Shown: positions 33,081 through 44,667, counted from the first letter of the stretch. The stretch: 64,000 nt of DNA from Allomyces macrogynus ATCC 38327 (GCA_000151295.1 GG745341.1:282494-346493); one strand, 5' to 3'. Notes: generated by a model from the sequence alone, not told the origin. Numbers and translations: made by a program.

Positions 33081-33170
33081 GGTGATTGGTACTTCGTCAA
33101 AAAGCAGCGAAAAGGTCGGGAGACGGGAACCGACGCGAGATGGGGAGCTGAAAAAGATCGCGTCGCTGCC

Positions 33171-33291
33171 GAGTATTTATTTGTGGACAGGCACTGCCAA
33201 GACGGTCGCGGCGCTCGCGGCGATATTATCAAGCGAGCGTCCTTGACGTGTCGGTGTTTTGGCAAATCGTGCGCTGCGGCAAGTCGGTGGG
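33171..33291 (-). promoter_or_regulatory. Duplicated promoter block of P450 copy 1
   Basis: A block nearly identical to 35719-35834 lies upstream of both P450 genes. In gene orientation it contains a TATA-like ATAAATACTC about 95 bases before the ATG and a GATAATATCGCCGCGACC segment further up. This copy has a small insertion (CGGCGCTCG) relative to copy 2. Conservation in a non-coding region suggests shared regulation or a recent duplication. Confidence 0.6.
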
Positions 33292-33616
33292 CGCTAGCCG
33301 ACGGTTCCAGTTGGCGTCCGGACCTGCAGGCGCAGCAACGAGAAAACAGCCCAAGTCGATTGTTGCGCCATCTTTCGTGGAGTTTCTGGCCATGCACTCG
33401 TTTCTCGAACCGTCCGTCGCGGTACTCGATCGGCACACTTTCGGTTTCGCCCAAGACAGTACATCTACACATCGCCCCGCGCAACCAGCTTCGAGCCTTG
33501 ACAAGAACAACTGCCGAAAGCAATCCAGAACAAACTGCCGCGCGATGGTAACATGATCGACACGCCTCACAAAATAATTTTTCCGCTCCAAATGCCCAAC
33601 ACTTTACAAAACTCGA

Positions 33617-35594
33617 TCACTCCTGCGCGCGCCGCTCCACCCGCACCCACGCATTCGTCGGCCGCATCGTAATCGCGACATGGAAATCCTCGCCGCCCAC
33701 CGGCAAGTCGGTGGCCAGCTTGTACCGGCGCACGAGGCCGGCGATGAACAGCCGCAGTTCCATGACGGCAAACTGCCGCCCAATGCATCCGCGCGGACCT
33801 ACAAGGAACGGAAAGTAGTCGTAGGGCCCAATTTGCCGCCGCCCGTTGACGATGCGGTTGGCCGACAGGTCCATGTTGCCGCCCTGGACGAGGTCGATCG
33901 TGTCCCACCGCTGCGGGTTCCATTCCATCGCGTCGGGGCCCCAGATGGACGTGTCCATATGGATGGCGCGCTACAAAAAAGGGTGGAGAGCATAAATTGG
34001 GTCAAGGCAAACTCGTGGAATACCGACGAAAAAAGGAGGAAAAACGACGTACAATCGGGATTTCAATCTCCAACCCCTTGGGCAGCGCGAGCGGCCCCAA
34101 CGCCGTCGTCGGCACCGTGATATCGGCGCCGGCCTCGCGGAACGTGAGGTTACCCGGCGGGAACAATCGCATCGTTTCGTTGATGACGCTGTTAAGCCGC
34201 GGGAGCTTGCTGAGCGTCTCATAGTCGCCGAGATCGACCGCCGCGAGCTCCTTGGCCAGGTTGTCCTGCACGTCCGGGAACTGCGCGAGCAACAACACGG
34301 CCATGGCCAACGACGACGAGGTGGTCTCGTGCCCGGCGCCCAAAAACGTCTGCGTTTCGCACACGAGCTCGTATTCGTTGAGCGCATTCCCCTCGTTTTG
34401 CCGAATCAATTCGTGGATGAGTGAGGTGCCGTTGGGCTCGGCGCGCGCGCGCGTCAGCATGTCCTTGATCGCGGCAATCATGACGCGGTGCCCGCGCCAA
34501 AACTGGCGCCGTGACGCGGTCGGGATTCGGCCGAGCGTGTTCGGGTACATCAGGCACAGCAAAAACCATGGCGTGAACTCGATGACCTCTTGCATCTCGT
34601 TGTAAGCGCGCGTGATGGGTGTGCCCTCAAGCGCGAGCGCGTTGAATTCGTAATTCATGCCCGTGCGGCCAATCACGTTGAGCGTGAGTTGTCCGCTCAT
34701 TTCGTGGAACGGCAACGACGTCGAGTGCGGGAACGTGTCGAGAAACGCGCAAAACTCGTCGAGCGACGAGATCATGACGGGTAAAAGCGGCATGAGCGTT
34801 TTCATGTTGAAGAGCGGGTTGACGATGCGCCGGTGCCGCTTGTGCACGTCGCCCTAACCACCCAAAAGAGCGTGTGAGCATTCTCCCCCCCGAACAAAAT
34901 CCACGAAAGCGTGGCATGTTACGTACGTTGATGGTGACCATCCCGAGGTTGCCCGTGACCATGCCAATCGCCTCAATGCTGGTTTCGGGCTTGATGAACG
35001 TGTAGCTGTGCGCGGACAGCATCGCGTGGAGCGCTTTTGGATCGGCGACGACGAGTGACGGAGAGCCCTGGCAAACGTGGGAATCGTCAGTCCGGCCGCG
35101 ATTGGTGATCCGGCGGCGCGTGAATCGCGTGCGATCCACGACCAGAAGCGTACAAAGAACAAGCGGTTCATGTAAATGAGCGGCACCTGGTCGGTGCGGT
35201 CCCACCCGTCCACGTTCTTGCCGTGCAAGAGCGGAATCTGCTGCTCGGACCGAATCGCGCCAGCCATGTCCGGCACCGGCTCGAGGAGGTGTCCGATCAG
35301 GTACCGCTGCAGCCCAAGCAGCCACCATTTCGGGTGGAGGATTATCTGCTCAGGCACACCCTGAGCGCGGAGTTTACGGGCCGTCCGTGCTTGTTGAATC
35401 GACTGCTTGGCAATCCAGAGCGCGGTCACGGCGGCGAGCGACGCGGCAATCACCCCGCGCGTCTTGGGCACCTTGGTGAGAGCGTGTTGGTACTGCGGCA
35501 CGTACGTGACGAGCGCGGCGGCAGCGTTTGCGTGGAGCGCATGCGCCGTGGTCACGACCGGGTCGAGGATGAGCGACAGTTGGTTGCCGCCCAT
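33617..35594 (-). CDS. Cytochrome P450 monooxygenase, copy 2
   Basis: Exons 35154-35594, 34927-35067, 34053-34853 and 33617-33970, phase 0 throughout; 578 residues. Same architecture as copy 1: N-terminal anchor (VIAASLAAVTALWIA), FLGAGHETTSSSLAM, INETMRLFPP (ExxR), and heme loop FLVGPRGCIGRQFA. Exon 2 is exactly 141 bases in both copies. Intron sequences have diverged more than exons, and the C-terminal end differs (RRAQE versus RRV). The pair plus promoters form a repeat unit of about 2.5 kb. Substrate unknown; lineage-specific detoxification or secondary metabolism are possibilities. Confidence 0.93.
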
Positions 35595-35718
35595 GGTGGG
35601 TATTTCGTCGAAATGCAGTGAAAACGTTGGGACGGGAATCGACGCGAAACAGAGAGCTGAAATGAAGGTCGCGAACTCTTGGCAACGGCTCAACGTGCTG
35701 GTCAACGCGTCGCTGACG

Positions 35719-35834
35719 AGTATTTATTGGTGGAGAAGCACTGCCAAGACGGTCGCGGCGATATTATCAAGCGAGCGTCGTTGAGCGTCCTTGACGTGTC
35801 GGTGTTTTGGTAAATCGTGCGTTGCGGCAAGTGG
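35719..35834 (-). promoter_or_regulatory. Duplicated promoter block of P450 copy 2
   Basis: Matches 33171-33291, including the TATA-like ATAAATACTC (about 125 bases before the ATG) and the GATAATATC segment. Here a short direct duplication of GAGCGTC..TTG is present (around 35774-35792). Confidence 0.6.
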
Positions 35835-36118
35835 GACAACAACACGAGCCGACGGTTGAAGGTCTTGCAGGCGCAGCAGACAGCGGGCAGCCAAACCACA
35901 GCCCAGGTCGATGCTGCCACTTTTCGCGGAGGATCTGGCTGGCCATACTGGCCTGGGCGCTCCTTTCTCGAACCCGTCGCAATGGATGATAGCGACCCGC
36001 ACTCCCTTTGGCACAATCACAAATACATAAATACAATTCTACATAGCGCTCCTCACGCCCAACCGGCTTCGAACCACGAAGTGAACAACACAAAAGCGAC
36101 CGGTCATGCTCCCCGACC

Positions 36119-37478
36119 TCATTCGTCCGATTCGGCGGCCGCCAGCAGCGCCCGGCGCGCCTCGGCATCCTCGGCCTCGACCGCGACGCGCGCCTGCTCG
36201 CGGCGGTGCGCGATCAATTTCCCGATCCCTGTGAGCACTGTCGTCCCGACAATCAGGATCGCGCCGAGAATACTCGTGACAAACGGCCGCTCGTCAAACA
36301 GCGTGATGCCAAAGATAAACGCAAAGACCACGTCCAAGTTGCGCATCAGCACGCCCGGTCCTGCGCGTGCGAGCTGCAGGCCCTTGTTGAGTAAGACTTG
36401 CCCGCCAAACGCAGTGACCCCAATGGCCAGCAAGACCGTGGCCTCGAGCAGGGTGGCGGGCCACCGCGCGGGTCCACGCTCGTCGGGCGCAATAACCATG
36501 AGCACGCCCGACAGCGCCGTCGAGGCCATGCCAAAGTAGACGACATGGATCAGGTAGTGTGCGCCGCGGCCGACCTTGCGCACCAGCACATACGCGCACG
36601 ACGACATGACCGCGCCGAGAAGCGCCGCGAAAATGGCCGCGGGCCGTTGCCATGCCGGTGCAGGCTCGAGAACCGTGGGCGCGCCAGCCATAGCCATGAC
36701 CGATGCCGGGTCGTCGATTGGTTGCGGGAACAGCGCCGCAGGGCGCGCCACGAGCGTGACGCCCGTCAAGCACGCGACAATGGATAAGATGTCCAAGCGC
36801 GTCAGCGGTTCGCCCAGCACCAGGTGCGCCAAGAGCGCTGTGAACGCCGGGCCCGTGAAGAAGATGACCGTGCTCTCGCCCAGATCCATGTGGATAACTA
36901 GAAAAACGGGCAAGGCAGGGTCAGGTTCTGTTTCCTGAACAGGTCTCTCAGCGACATGCACGACCCACAGAGAAATGAAGCGTACTGGCATAAAAGTAGG
37001 CGCCCAATCCAATAGCCCCAGCAGACCCGCGCATCACCAGCAGCGTGCGCACCTCCTTGGGTCCAAGACTGGGCACCCCGACCCACCAGCACCCGATCAC
37101 GCCGAGCGTCCATTGGATCACGGAGCGGGCAAAGACGACTTCAAACGTTGGGAAGGTGAACCCAGCGTGCTTGACGAGCGCAGACATGACCGAGAAGAAG
37201 AGCGCCGATAGCGCCATGCAAATCAGCCCCGCGAGCTCCGACGTGACGTGTGCGGTAAGAGGGGGGGTTGCCGACGGCCGGCGAGCCGAGATAGCAGCGC
37301 CGCTGCCAGTGGTCGGGATCGCATGGTAGAGGTCGCGCTCAGCGGCCGGGTACGAGAGAAGCGGAGCACGTTCGTGATCGCCGCCCTTGGACGAGGTGAA
37401 ATACGCAGCGGCCGTATTGGACGAGCTCGTAGACGCTCCGTCGCCGGAATTGGGCGCGGAAGCGTGCGGGGCGGGCAT
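36119..37478 (-). CDS. DMT-superfamily (EamA / SLC35G-like) transporter
   Basis: Integral membrane transporter of the drug/metabolite superfamily; substrate unknown. Exons 36965-37478 and 36119-36897 (67-bp intron, phase 1), 430 residues. After a hydrophilic 85-residue N-terminus come about ten membrane helices in two EamA repeats: LAGLICMALSALFFSVMSAL with KHAGFTFPTFEVVFARS, and later STVIFFTGPAFTALLAHLVL and FGGQVLLNKGLQLARAGPG. The end is a charged cytosolic tail. The frame is open upstream of the chosen ATG right into the N gap, so a longer N-terminus is possible. Confidence 0.88.
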
Positions 37479-37592
37479 GGCGATCGGGTTCCAGTGGAGA
37501 GAAACAGCTGCAGTGTCTTGCGGGTACTCTTCGTGCAGTTGGCCGTTGGTGTGAGCGTGGTGGATGGTGCCGACTGCGCAGCAAGGATGAAG

Positions 37593-37692
37593 NNNNNNNN
37601 NNNNNNNNNNNNNNNNNNNNNNNNNNNNNNNNNNNNNNNNNNNNNNNNNNNNNNNNNNNNNNNNNNNNNNNNNNNNNNNNNNNNNNNNNNNN
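37593..37692. other. Assembly gap of 100 Ns
   Basis: Exactly 100 Ns, the usual placeholder for a gap of unknown size. It lies between the transporter and COQ7, which are divergent, so it probably removes promoter sequence and perhaps the 5' end of the transporter. Confidence 0.99.
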
Positions 37693-37934
37693 GTTTCTTC
37701 AATGACAAGGTCTCGATCTGGGCGCAGTCGTGCGGTGGACTCGATCACGCCGACGCTGATTGTTGTGACTGGGGTCAGCTTCAAGCTTGCAGCTCGCGCG
37801 CGTCGTTGTCGCGAGAGAGATGGCCGCGATTTGCCATCGATCCGACCACCAACACCACCGCCAACCACAGCAACCGTGCGCGACAACAGATAAACAAGAA
37901 CGGCCGCGACCGCGCGCACCTCTCTTGTCCACCC

Positions 37935-38881
37935 ATGCCTAGCACCATGGCCTCGTCAATGCTGCCGCGTCTGCTGCTCCCGTCCGCCGTGCGCCCGGCA
38001 CTGCGTCCAGTCCCCGCTATCGCCCGCTCTGCACGCGCCCTGGCCGTGTCATCGAGCCGCGCGTTTTCCGCGACCGCGTTGCGCCGCGACGATGCCGCCG
38101 CTGCCGCAACCGCTGCCACCGGGCCAGACGAGGCCAGCTTTGCCCCAGCCGACGCGACCCCCATCAAGAAGCTGACGCGCGAGCAGCACCGATTGCTCGA
38201 CGAGATTTTGCGCGTCGACCAGGCCGGCGAGATTGGCGCCAACTTCATCTACAAGGGCCAAATGGCAGTGCTGGGCCGCGACCCGAAGGTCGGCCCGTTG
38301 CTGCACCACATGTGGGAGCAGGAAGTCGTGCACCTCGACAAATTCAACGCCTTGATCCCGCAATGGCGCGCGCGACCAAGTTTGCTCTACCCGGTCTGGG
38401 AGGCGGCCGGGTACGCGGTCGGCGTTGGGTCGGCGCTACTTGGCAAGGAGGCGGCGATGGCGTGCACCGAGGCCGTGGAGACGGTGATCGGGAGCCATTA
38501 CAACGAGTACGTGGGCGATCGGTTTGGTGGGTGGAGTGTGGTCGCGTCAACGGACCCTGATTGATTGACTTGGGGTATTGGTAGCCAAATCCGTGCCTTG
38601 CTCCAGCTCCTCGACGTTCCCGGATCCGAGAACCTCGAGCGACGCGACGAGATTGAACGTCTTGTCGAGGTACGATGCATTACTTGCCGCCATTATCGCT
38701 GACCTGCTCGCCGCCCTGACTCCACTTTTCGTAGACGCTGCAAAAGTTCCGCGACGACGAGCTCGAGCACCTGCACACAGCCATGGAGCATGACGCAGGA
38801 AAGGCACCCATGCACGGCGTGTTCACGGCCGTGGTCCAGGGTGGGTGTAAGCTGGCCATCGAGGTGGCCAAGAAGTTGTGA
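37935..38881 (+). CDS. COQ7: COQ7, demethoxyubiquinone hydroxylase
   Basis: Di-iron monooxygenase of ubiquinone synthesis on the mitochondrial inner membrane. Exons 37935-38521, 38585-38669 and 38735-38881, 272 residues. The first 70 residues form an Arg/Ser/Ala presequence ending around FSATALRR. Iron ligands are in place: Glu in RVDQAGEIGANFIY, the Glu and His of WEQEVVHLDKFN, Glu in ACTEAVETVIGSHYNEY, and Glu/His of FRDDELEHLHTAMEHD. Ends in KLAIEVAKKL like other COQ7 proteins. The donor of intron 1 (GTTTGG) is weaker than most here, but only this choice keeps frame. Confidence 0.95.
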
Positions 38882-39019
38882 TGTGAGAGCGAGCAGAAAT
38901 GGGATGATGTTGTTTACTCGAATCTGTTTGGCAATGTTGGTCAGTGCCTCGACCGTCGTTTGACCATCCACTTGGGCGAACTGGTCGCGTACATCCATCA
39001 CGCCGAGGGCACGCGAACA

Positions 39020-39241
39020 CTAGAATGAATGTGCACCACTTGATGCGGCCGGCTTGCGCACGGGCGGGCACCCTTCAGTATCGCCCGCAGCGCCCTTGGC
39101 ACGCTCGGCCTCGCAGCACGCCATGAACCGGGCGCGGATTTCGCGGCACCGCGGCGCGTCTGCGTTGTAGTTGTTGCGCTCAATGCAGCCAGACAGCTGA
39201 CACGCGAGCTTGGCGCACGGGCTCTTGAGAACGGTCGGCAT
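39020..39241 (-). CDS. CMC4: CMC4, twin CX9C mitochondrial protein
   Basis: Small intermembrane-space protein imported by the MIA40 pathway. The 73-codon exon shows the twin CX9C pattern: CAKLACQLSGC and CREIRARFMACC, with the extra central Cys of each helix characteristic of CMC4 (MTCP1NB) and the linker IERNNYNADAP. The start MPTVLKSPC is the family's. It ends with TAG after a Gly/Pro-rich tail that is longer than usual. Confidence 0.88.
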   Translation of the reverse strand: MPTVLKSPCAKLACQLSGCIERNNYNADAPRCREIRARFMACCEAERAKGAAGDTEGCPPVRKPAASSGAHSF

Positions 39242-39334
39242 CTTTGATTAAGGAGAAGAAGAGCGTCTCGCAGCTTCGTCTCGCAAGAAGGCAGGCCAGG
39301 CGCAAACGGCGTGAGCGCACGTGCAGTTGAATCG

Positions 39335-39608
39335 ATGACGGTCTCAGCGGCCCTGGGTCCACCGTTGTCGCGCCGAAACCGTCAGTCGGCACTGGCGCTG
39401 ACGGCACTGCCACTCTCCGCAGCCGCCCGTGAACGACAGCAATCCAGAGCACCGCGAAGCTCTGCAGCAGCTGCACCGACAGTCTCGACATTCTCGACCT
39501 ACAACGACCTGCAACTGCAGCAACGTAAGTTGACCCGACATGAAATGAGCGCAACCAGCCGGAATCGAGGCTCCAATGTCAGGCAAATTTGAGGAGTTCA
39601 ATCTGTGA
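39335..39608 (+). CDS. Small two-exon gene, probable mitochondrial protein, unknown
   Basis: Exons 39335-39524 and 39583-39608 (58-bp intron with a consensus GTAAGT donor and TGTCAG acceptor) give 71 residues. The N-terminus is rich in Arg/Ala/Ser without acidic residues, as in mitochondrial presequences, and the end reads STYNDLQLQQRKFEEFNL. It starts 94 bases from the divergent CMC4 gene. The strong donor and clean closure of frame support it; I know no family that matches. Confidence 0.5.
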
Positions 39609-40113
39609 GGCGCTGCTCGGCAGGCACGGCGACCAGGTCATGGTCCTCGCCGCGACGGTGAGAACGAGGGCGGTGGGTCGGTCCGTGCCGGTCGAGCGCG
39701 GCGCGCACCGTGAAGATACACGTTGCCGTCGTTGAAAACGGTGCAGGTGATGAGTCTCAAGCATTCCGACATTGCAGCCGACGATACTGTGCAATGTTCT
39801 TCCATTATGAGTCTCGATTTTGGTCTGATGCCGTCGCTCTCTTCGCTTCCTGGCCGATTTTAGCAAAGCGGATCGATCCGTGTTTGACGACCACTCGAAA
39901 AACCTCTTTTCGCTTCGTTTCAGTCTCGTGAGTCGCAACGCCGTTGAGAGCGCAGTACCAGCAGCGCACGCGCACGCGACGCAACCTGTTCTGAGCACAT
40001 CCGACATTGGCGAGAGCCTGGATTTGAGCTGAAACCAGCCGCTGGCCAGTCGGGGCAGCAACGGTATCAAGTGGAGCAAAGAGCAATCGGACCAGCACGT
40101 CGTCAACAGCACC
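39609..40113. other. Region upstream of the Mei2-like gene
   Basis: No supported gene. It probably holds the promoter and 5' UTR of the RRM protein; several GTGAG-type sites could be 5' UTR introns. Confidence 0.35.
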
Positions 40114-42104
40114 ATGTACTCGGCCTCGTACAGCAACGGTAGCGGCAATGGCAACGTGCAGCCGGGTGGGGGCTATGGCGGCGGGGGCAACTATGGCGGG
40201 CCCGGTGGGGGTGGCTTCGGTGGTGGCAATTACGGCGGGGGCGACCGCGACAATTTCCCACCGCGATCGGACGAATACGGCGGTGGTGGCCGTGGGGGCC
40301 GCGGTGGTCGTGGCGGCCGCGGCGGCGGCCCGCCTTCGCGCCGGCTGCCCACGGGCGTCAAGGAAGAGGAAATGGAGGCATGGATCAAGGAGCGGCACGA
40401 CCGCGAGCGGCCCTCACGCACACTGTTTGTGCGCAACGTCTACTTTGAGTGCAAAGACCATGAGCTCGAAGAGCACTTTGCCCAGTTTGGCCAGATTCGC
40501 GACTTTTTCAGCATGATTCCGACGCGCGGCATCGCGTTTGTGACCTTCGTATGTGTGATTGCGCGCCTTCTCGCGCATTCGCGTGCGCTCGACGTTCAAG
40601 CTTGCTCACAGTCCTTGACTTGGTTCGACTCGATACACTGGTAGTTTGACTTGCGCGACTCGACGCGCGCCAAAGAGGCGCTCAACGGTGAGATTCTCGG
40701 CGGCCGCCAGGTACGTTTGCTTTGCGCCAGTCTCCTCGCCAGCGTTTCGGAGCCCTGCCACTGACTCTTGACGTACCGTCCTTGCAGATCGACGTGCACT
40801 ACTCGCTGCCGCGCGAAACGGTGACGCCGTCGACGCGGTGCGACGAGTCCAAGAACCAGGGCACGCTCTTTGTCGTGTTTGAAAACCCGTCCGTGGCATC
40901 GCGCATCACCGAAGAGCAGATTCGCGAACGGTTTGGCGTCTATGGCGATATCATCGCCGTCACCTCGTTGCGCGACTACCACGCGTGCGTGTTTCCTTTA
41001 CTCTCGGTCAGACTGCGCGATTCGACTGGGTGGAGAGCTGACAGCTCGCTTATGTTGACCCATGTAGCCAACGGTTCATCGAGTACTGGGACAGCCGCGC
41101 GTGCGCGCGCGCGCAAAAGGAGACTAACGGCACCATGTTTGAAGGGTCGCGGCTCGTCGTCGAGTTTTCGTGGGACAAGACGGCCAAGTACGTCCATCTC
41201 TCGCACGCCTTTTTGCGCGCGACCTACGTGTGAGCCACCGCTAACGAACCGATCAATCAACTCCAGGGAAGCAATGTATCTCGGCCAGCAAAACCGCGAC
41301 CGCGACCAGTACTTCCGCAGCGCGACCGAACGGCCGAGACGCAGCGGCCCGACGCGCGGCCGGTCGCGTTCACGCTCGCCGCCGCGGCACCACTCGGATA
41401 GTCCGCACGACGCGCGGTACGCCGGCCGTGATCGGGACCGCGATCGGGATCGCGATTTCCGTGACCGCGATCGGGACCGGTCCGACCGCGACCGCGACTA
41501 CATTGATCGGTACTCGAGCCGTGACCGCGACCGCGACCGCGAGCGGGATCGTGACCGGGACCGGGACCGGGGGCGGTACGGGTCACCTGCCCTGCGCCGC
41601 GACGCGCCCGGCCGGGGTTACTCGCCGGCGCCCGCGGCACAGGCGCCGTCGGGCGGACTCAGCGCTGAGCAGGCGCAGCGCATGCTGCTTGCGGCCGCAC
41701 AACAGGCGCAGCCCGCGGCAGCGGCAATGCCAGGGTACGGGATGCCGGGGATGGCCGCGCCCGCGGCCGCACCGAACCCGCTCGCGCTGCTTGCCGCGAT
41801 TGTCCAGCAGCAGCAGGCGGCGGCAGCGCGCCCAACCGGTGCACCTGCGGCTACAGCACCGTACGGGGCGGCTCCTGCGGCTCCCTACACGCCGTACGGT
41901 GGTGCGCCTGGGCCAGCGGCGGCTCCACCGGCGGCAGCGGGCGCGAACCCGGCGCTCGCGCAGCTGGCGGCCATGTTCGCGCCGTTAGCCGCACAGCAAC
42001 AGGCCAGCGCGCCGACGCCGGCGCCCGCCCCGATTCCGGCTCCAGCGCCCATGCCAGTCGCGCCACAGGCCGCGCCCATGCACGGGTCGTACTACCAGCC
42101 GCCG

Positions 42105-42137
<33 letters not shown>

Positions 42138-42428
42138 CAACAACAACAACAACAACAGCCGGTTGCTAGTGCTCCGCCGGCGCTGCTGCCGTCGGCGCCC
42201 ATGGCGCCCGCTCCGGTTCCTGTCCCGCATTCGGCGGCCGCCCCCGCGCCGCCCGCGGCAACGGTTCCCACGCCGTCGGCTCCTGCGGCCGGCGCGGCGC
42301 CGAGTTCGGCCGTGACGGCACAGTACGCCGAGTATCTGTCGCAGCTGATGAAGTGGCAGCAAGCGCAGCAGCAGCAGCAGCAGCAGCAGCAGGGCGGCGG
42401 GTCCGCGCCTCGGTCGGCTCCTCAGTAA
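40114..42428 (+). CDS. Mei2-like RNA-binding protein with RD-rich and Gln-rich tail
   Basis: Exons 40114-40548, 40645-40710, 40788-40984, 41068-41187 and 41267-42428, all in phase; 659 residues. Order: Gly/RGG-rich start, two RRMs (about 105-185 and 195-275), an RS/RD-repeat region (RDRDRDRDFRDRDRDRSD), Ala/Pro-rich tail and two poly-Gln runs. The RRMs match the first two RRMs of Mei2/AML proteins: RTLFVRNVYFECKDHELEEH, FDLRDSTRAKEALNGEILGG, IDVHYSLPRE, NQGTLFVVFENPSV, RERFGVYGDIIAVTSLRDY, FIEYWDSRACA. The third, C-terminal RRM that defines full Mei2 is absent. RGG and RS regions point to splicing or mRNP roles; meiotic control is only an analogy. Confidence 0.88.
41420..41585. repeat. GACCGC-type repeat coding for Arg-Asp dipeptides
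   Basis: Imperfect hexanucleotide repeats (CGCGAC/CGGGAC) inside the Mei2-like gene encode alternating Arg-Asp, an RD/RS-like splicing-factor region. Confidence 0.8.
42108..42158. repeat. CAG/CAA repeat (poly-Gln) in the Mei2-like gene
   Basis: Seventeen consecutive Gln codons, seven or so CAG followed by ten CAA, a pattern open to length variation. A second shorter run lies near 42365-42390. Confidence 0.85.
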
Positions 42429-42764
42429 CGTCGTGCACGTTTGGTTGGCTTTGGTCGTTTTCGAGATTCTTGTTCGGTGTTTTGGTTTTGTTTTGTTCTC
42501 GTTTGTTCCCGTTGTCGTTTCTTCGTCCAGTCTCAAAAATATATCGTGCCAAGTCGTCGAGTATGCAGCGTCTTTGCTGCCAGCAGCGATGAAAAGCACA
42601 ACACGGATCACAGCAAACTACATTACGCCTCATTTCATATCGCAGAGTCGAAATACATCGCAAACGCCGACATCAAACGCCGGCTTCTTCTAGTCTCAAG
42701 TTCCCCAGTAGGTCGGCTCTCCACCCGACCGATCCCATCCCCACTCCCCCGATCGTCTTCCAAT

Positions 42765-44667
42765 TTACTTGATCACAGTCAGGTTGCCCATCGACATGGC
42801 CGTGACCTTCTTGATCCTGCCCTCTCTGAGCGGCACGTCCCCGAAAATCCCCGCCAGCGGCACACCCTCCCCCGCGGCCTCCTCGTGCTTCGAACCCGTC
42901 TGTTCATTCGTGGCCGCCGCCGCAGCCGGCACGTCCTGGATCCGGCTCGCGCCGCGCGCAAACTCGTTGAAGAAATCGATCCCACGATTCGCGTCGTTGC
43001 GCGGCTTGGGGCGCGCGCGCGCGGGTGGCGGGGCCGTGGGCGGTGCCGGCGACGGCGCGGGGGCCGGGCGGTACAGCCGGTCGGTGACGGCGGCGGCGCG
43101 GTCGGAAATATGGTCCATGGGCGGAAGCGCCGCGCCGAGGTCGGCGGGGGTCAGCTTGTCGTCCGGGTCGAGCTCGTGCTGGTGTTGGATCACGGAGAGT
43201 TTGCGCTGGTGGATGGCCTCGATGCGGTGCTTGAAGGCGTCGGGGTACCGGCTGGACAGGTCGGGGGAGGGTTGTGAGCAGAGGTGCGGGTCCGGGGAGA
43301 TGGAGAGAGAGCATACTCGGGGTCGGTTAACCGGTTGGTCACGCTGCGGACCGTGTCCTACGTCGCCAAAAAGCGTCAGATCCGCGGCGTCCTTTTTCTC
43401 GGCTCTAGACGAGAGAACGCACCTTGCGCTGAGTCGCCGCCTCGTGCAGCAACGCCGCCGTGATCGGCGCACCGCTCGTGATTCGCAAAAAACGGCGCGG
43501 CGCCGGAGACACGTCGCTCGCCACCGCCGCCGGCTGCTGCTGCTGCTGACGCTGCTGCTGAGATCCTTCACCCGCACCCGGCAATGGCGGCAGCATCCCC
43601 GGCCGCTGCGACGCGGCCGACGACGTGATACTCGTGCGCCCGGGCCCCACACACGGCAGCGCCGAATGAAGCGAAGACCGCGCCGACTGCGGCATCGCCA
43701 GCGTTGTGGGACCCGGCGAGCTATTCCCACCCACGAGCGGTGTCCGGAAATTGCGCTCGGCGTCAAGCAGTGCTGCATCAATATTGTTCATGCACGACTT
43801 GGCGTCCTTGCGCGGCGCCGGCGGCGCCGCAGCGGCTGCGGGAGCCCCACCGCGCACGCTCGTCATTGAACCGAGCAGCGTGCCGGACGACTTGGTCCGT
43901 GCCTTGGCGAGCGCCGTGGACGACGCCGCGATCGACGACTTGCGGCTGCCGAGCGGGACTCTCGGGCTGTCTCCACCGCTGAGGAGATTCCCGACGGATC
44001 CACGGCGCGGAGCCGGGGCGTCGGCGAGTCGCGTCGTTGACCCGAGTGCGCCACTGAGCCGTGCAGTGGACCCGAGTGCACCGGGATCGCGCGACATGCG
44101 GCGGAGGGATCCGACCGCGCGCGGCGACCCGGTGGCGGCGGCGAGGTCGGACGTGCTTCTGAGGTTGGTCCGCGACGCGAGCCGGTTGGTCGAGTTGGTC
44201 GATGAACGGCGCGCCGAACTCAGCGGCGCCATGCCATCGTCAGAGAGCAAATTGGTGCTGGACCGCGTCGATGTGCGCGCGAGCCGCGACGGAAGCGGCG
44301 ACACATCGTCGTCATTACCCGACTGGAGCGGCTTCCGGTACCGCATCCCGCCGCTGTGCGGACCCGACGGTGCCGCGGCGGTTCCTTGCAGCCCGAGATC
44401 GTCAATCCCGACCAGCATCGTCGACTGGTCAATCGAGACGACGCTGTTGCGGCTGCTGTTACTGCCGCCAAGACTGGCGGAACTGCCGGCAAACGTCGAC
44501 CGCGTGCGGCGCATCGACGACTTCGACGAGGACATGGACGCGGTGGATTTGCGCAGGGCGTTGCGAGCGGCGGACGAGGCGAGAATGCTCGTCACAGGCT
44601 GCGGCTCGGGACTGTCGCCGTCGAGCATCCCGTGCAGGATGGCGTCTTCGTCGACGGGCGGATCCAT
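42765..44667 (-). CDS. Ser/Thr-rich protein of unknown function
   Basis: Three exons: 43423-44667, 43317-43357 and 42765-43251, in phase, 590 residues. Exon 1 is Ser/Thr/Arg-rich with many RRxS sites and imperfect repeats around GALGSTARL / GALGSTTRL, suggesting a disordered, phosphorylated region. The most conserved-looking part spans the exon junctions: DTVRSVTNRLTDPDRYPDAF, KHRIEAIHQRKLSVIQHQHE and MDHISDRAAAVTDRLYRP, a helical segment. It ends KKVTAMSMGNLTVIK. No family recognised. Confidence 0.7.
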
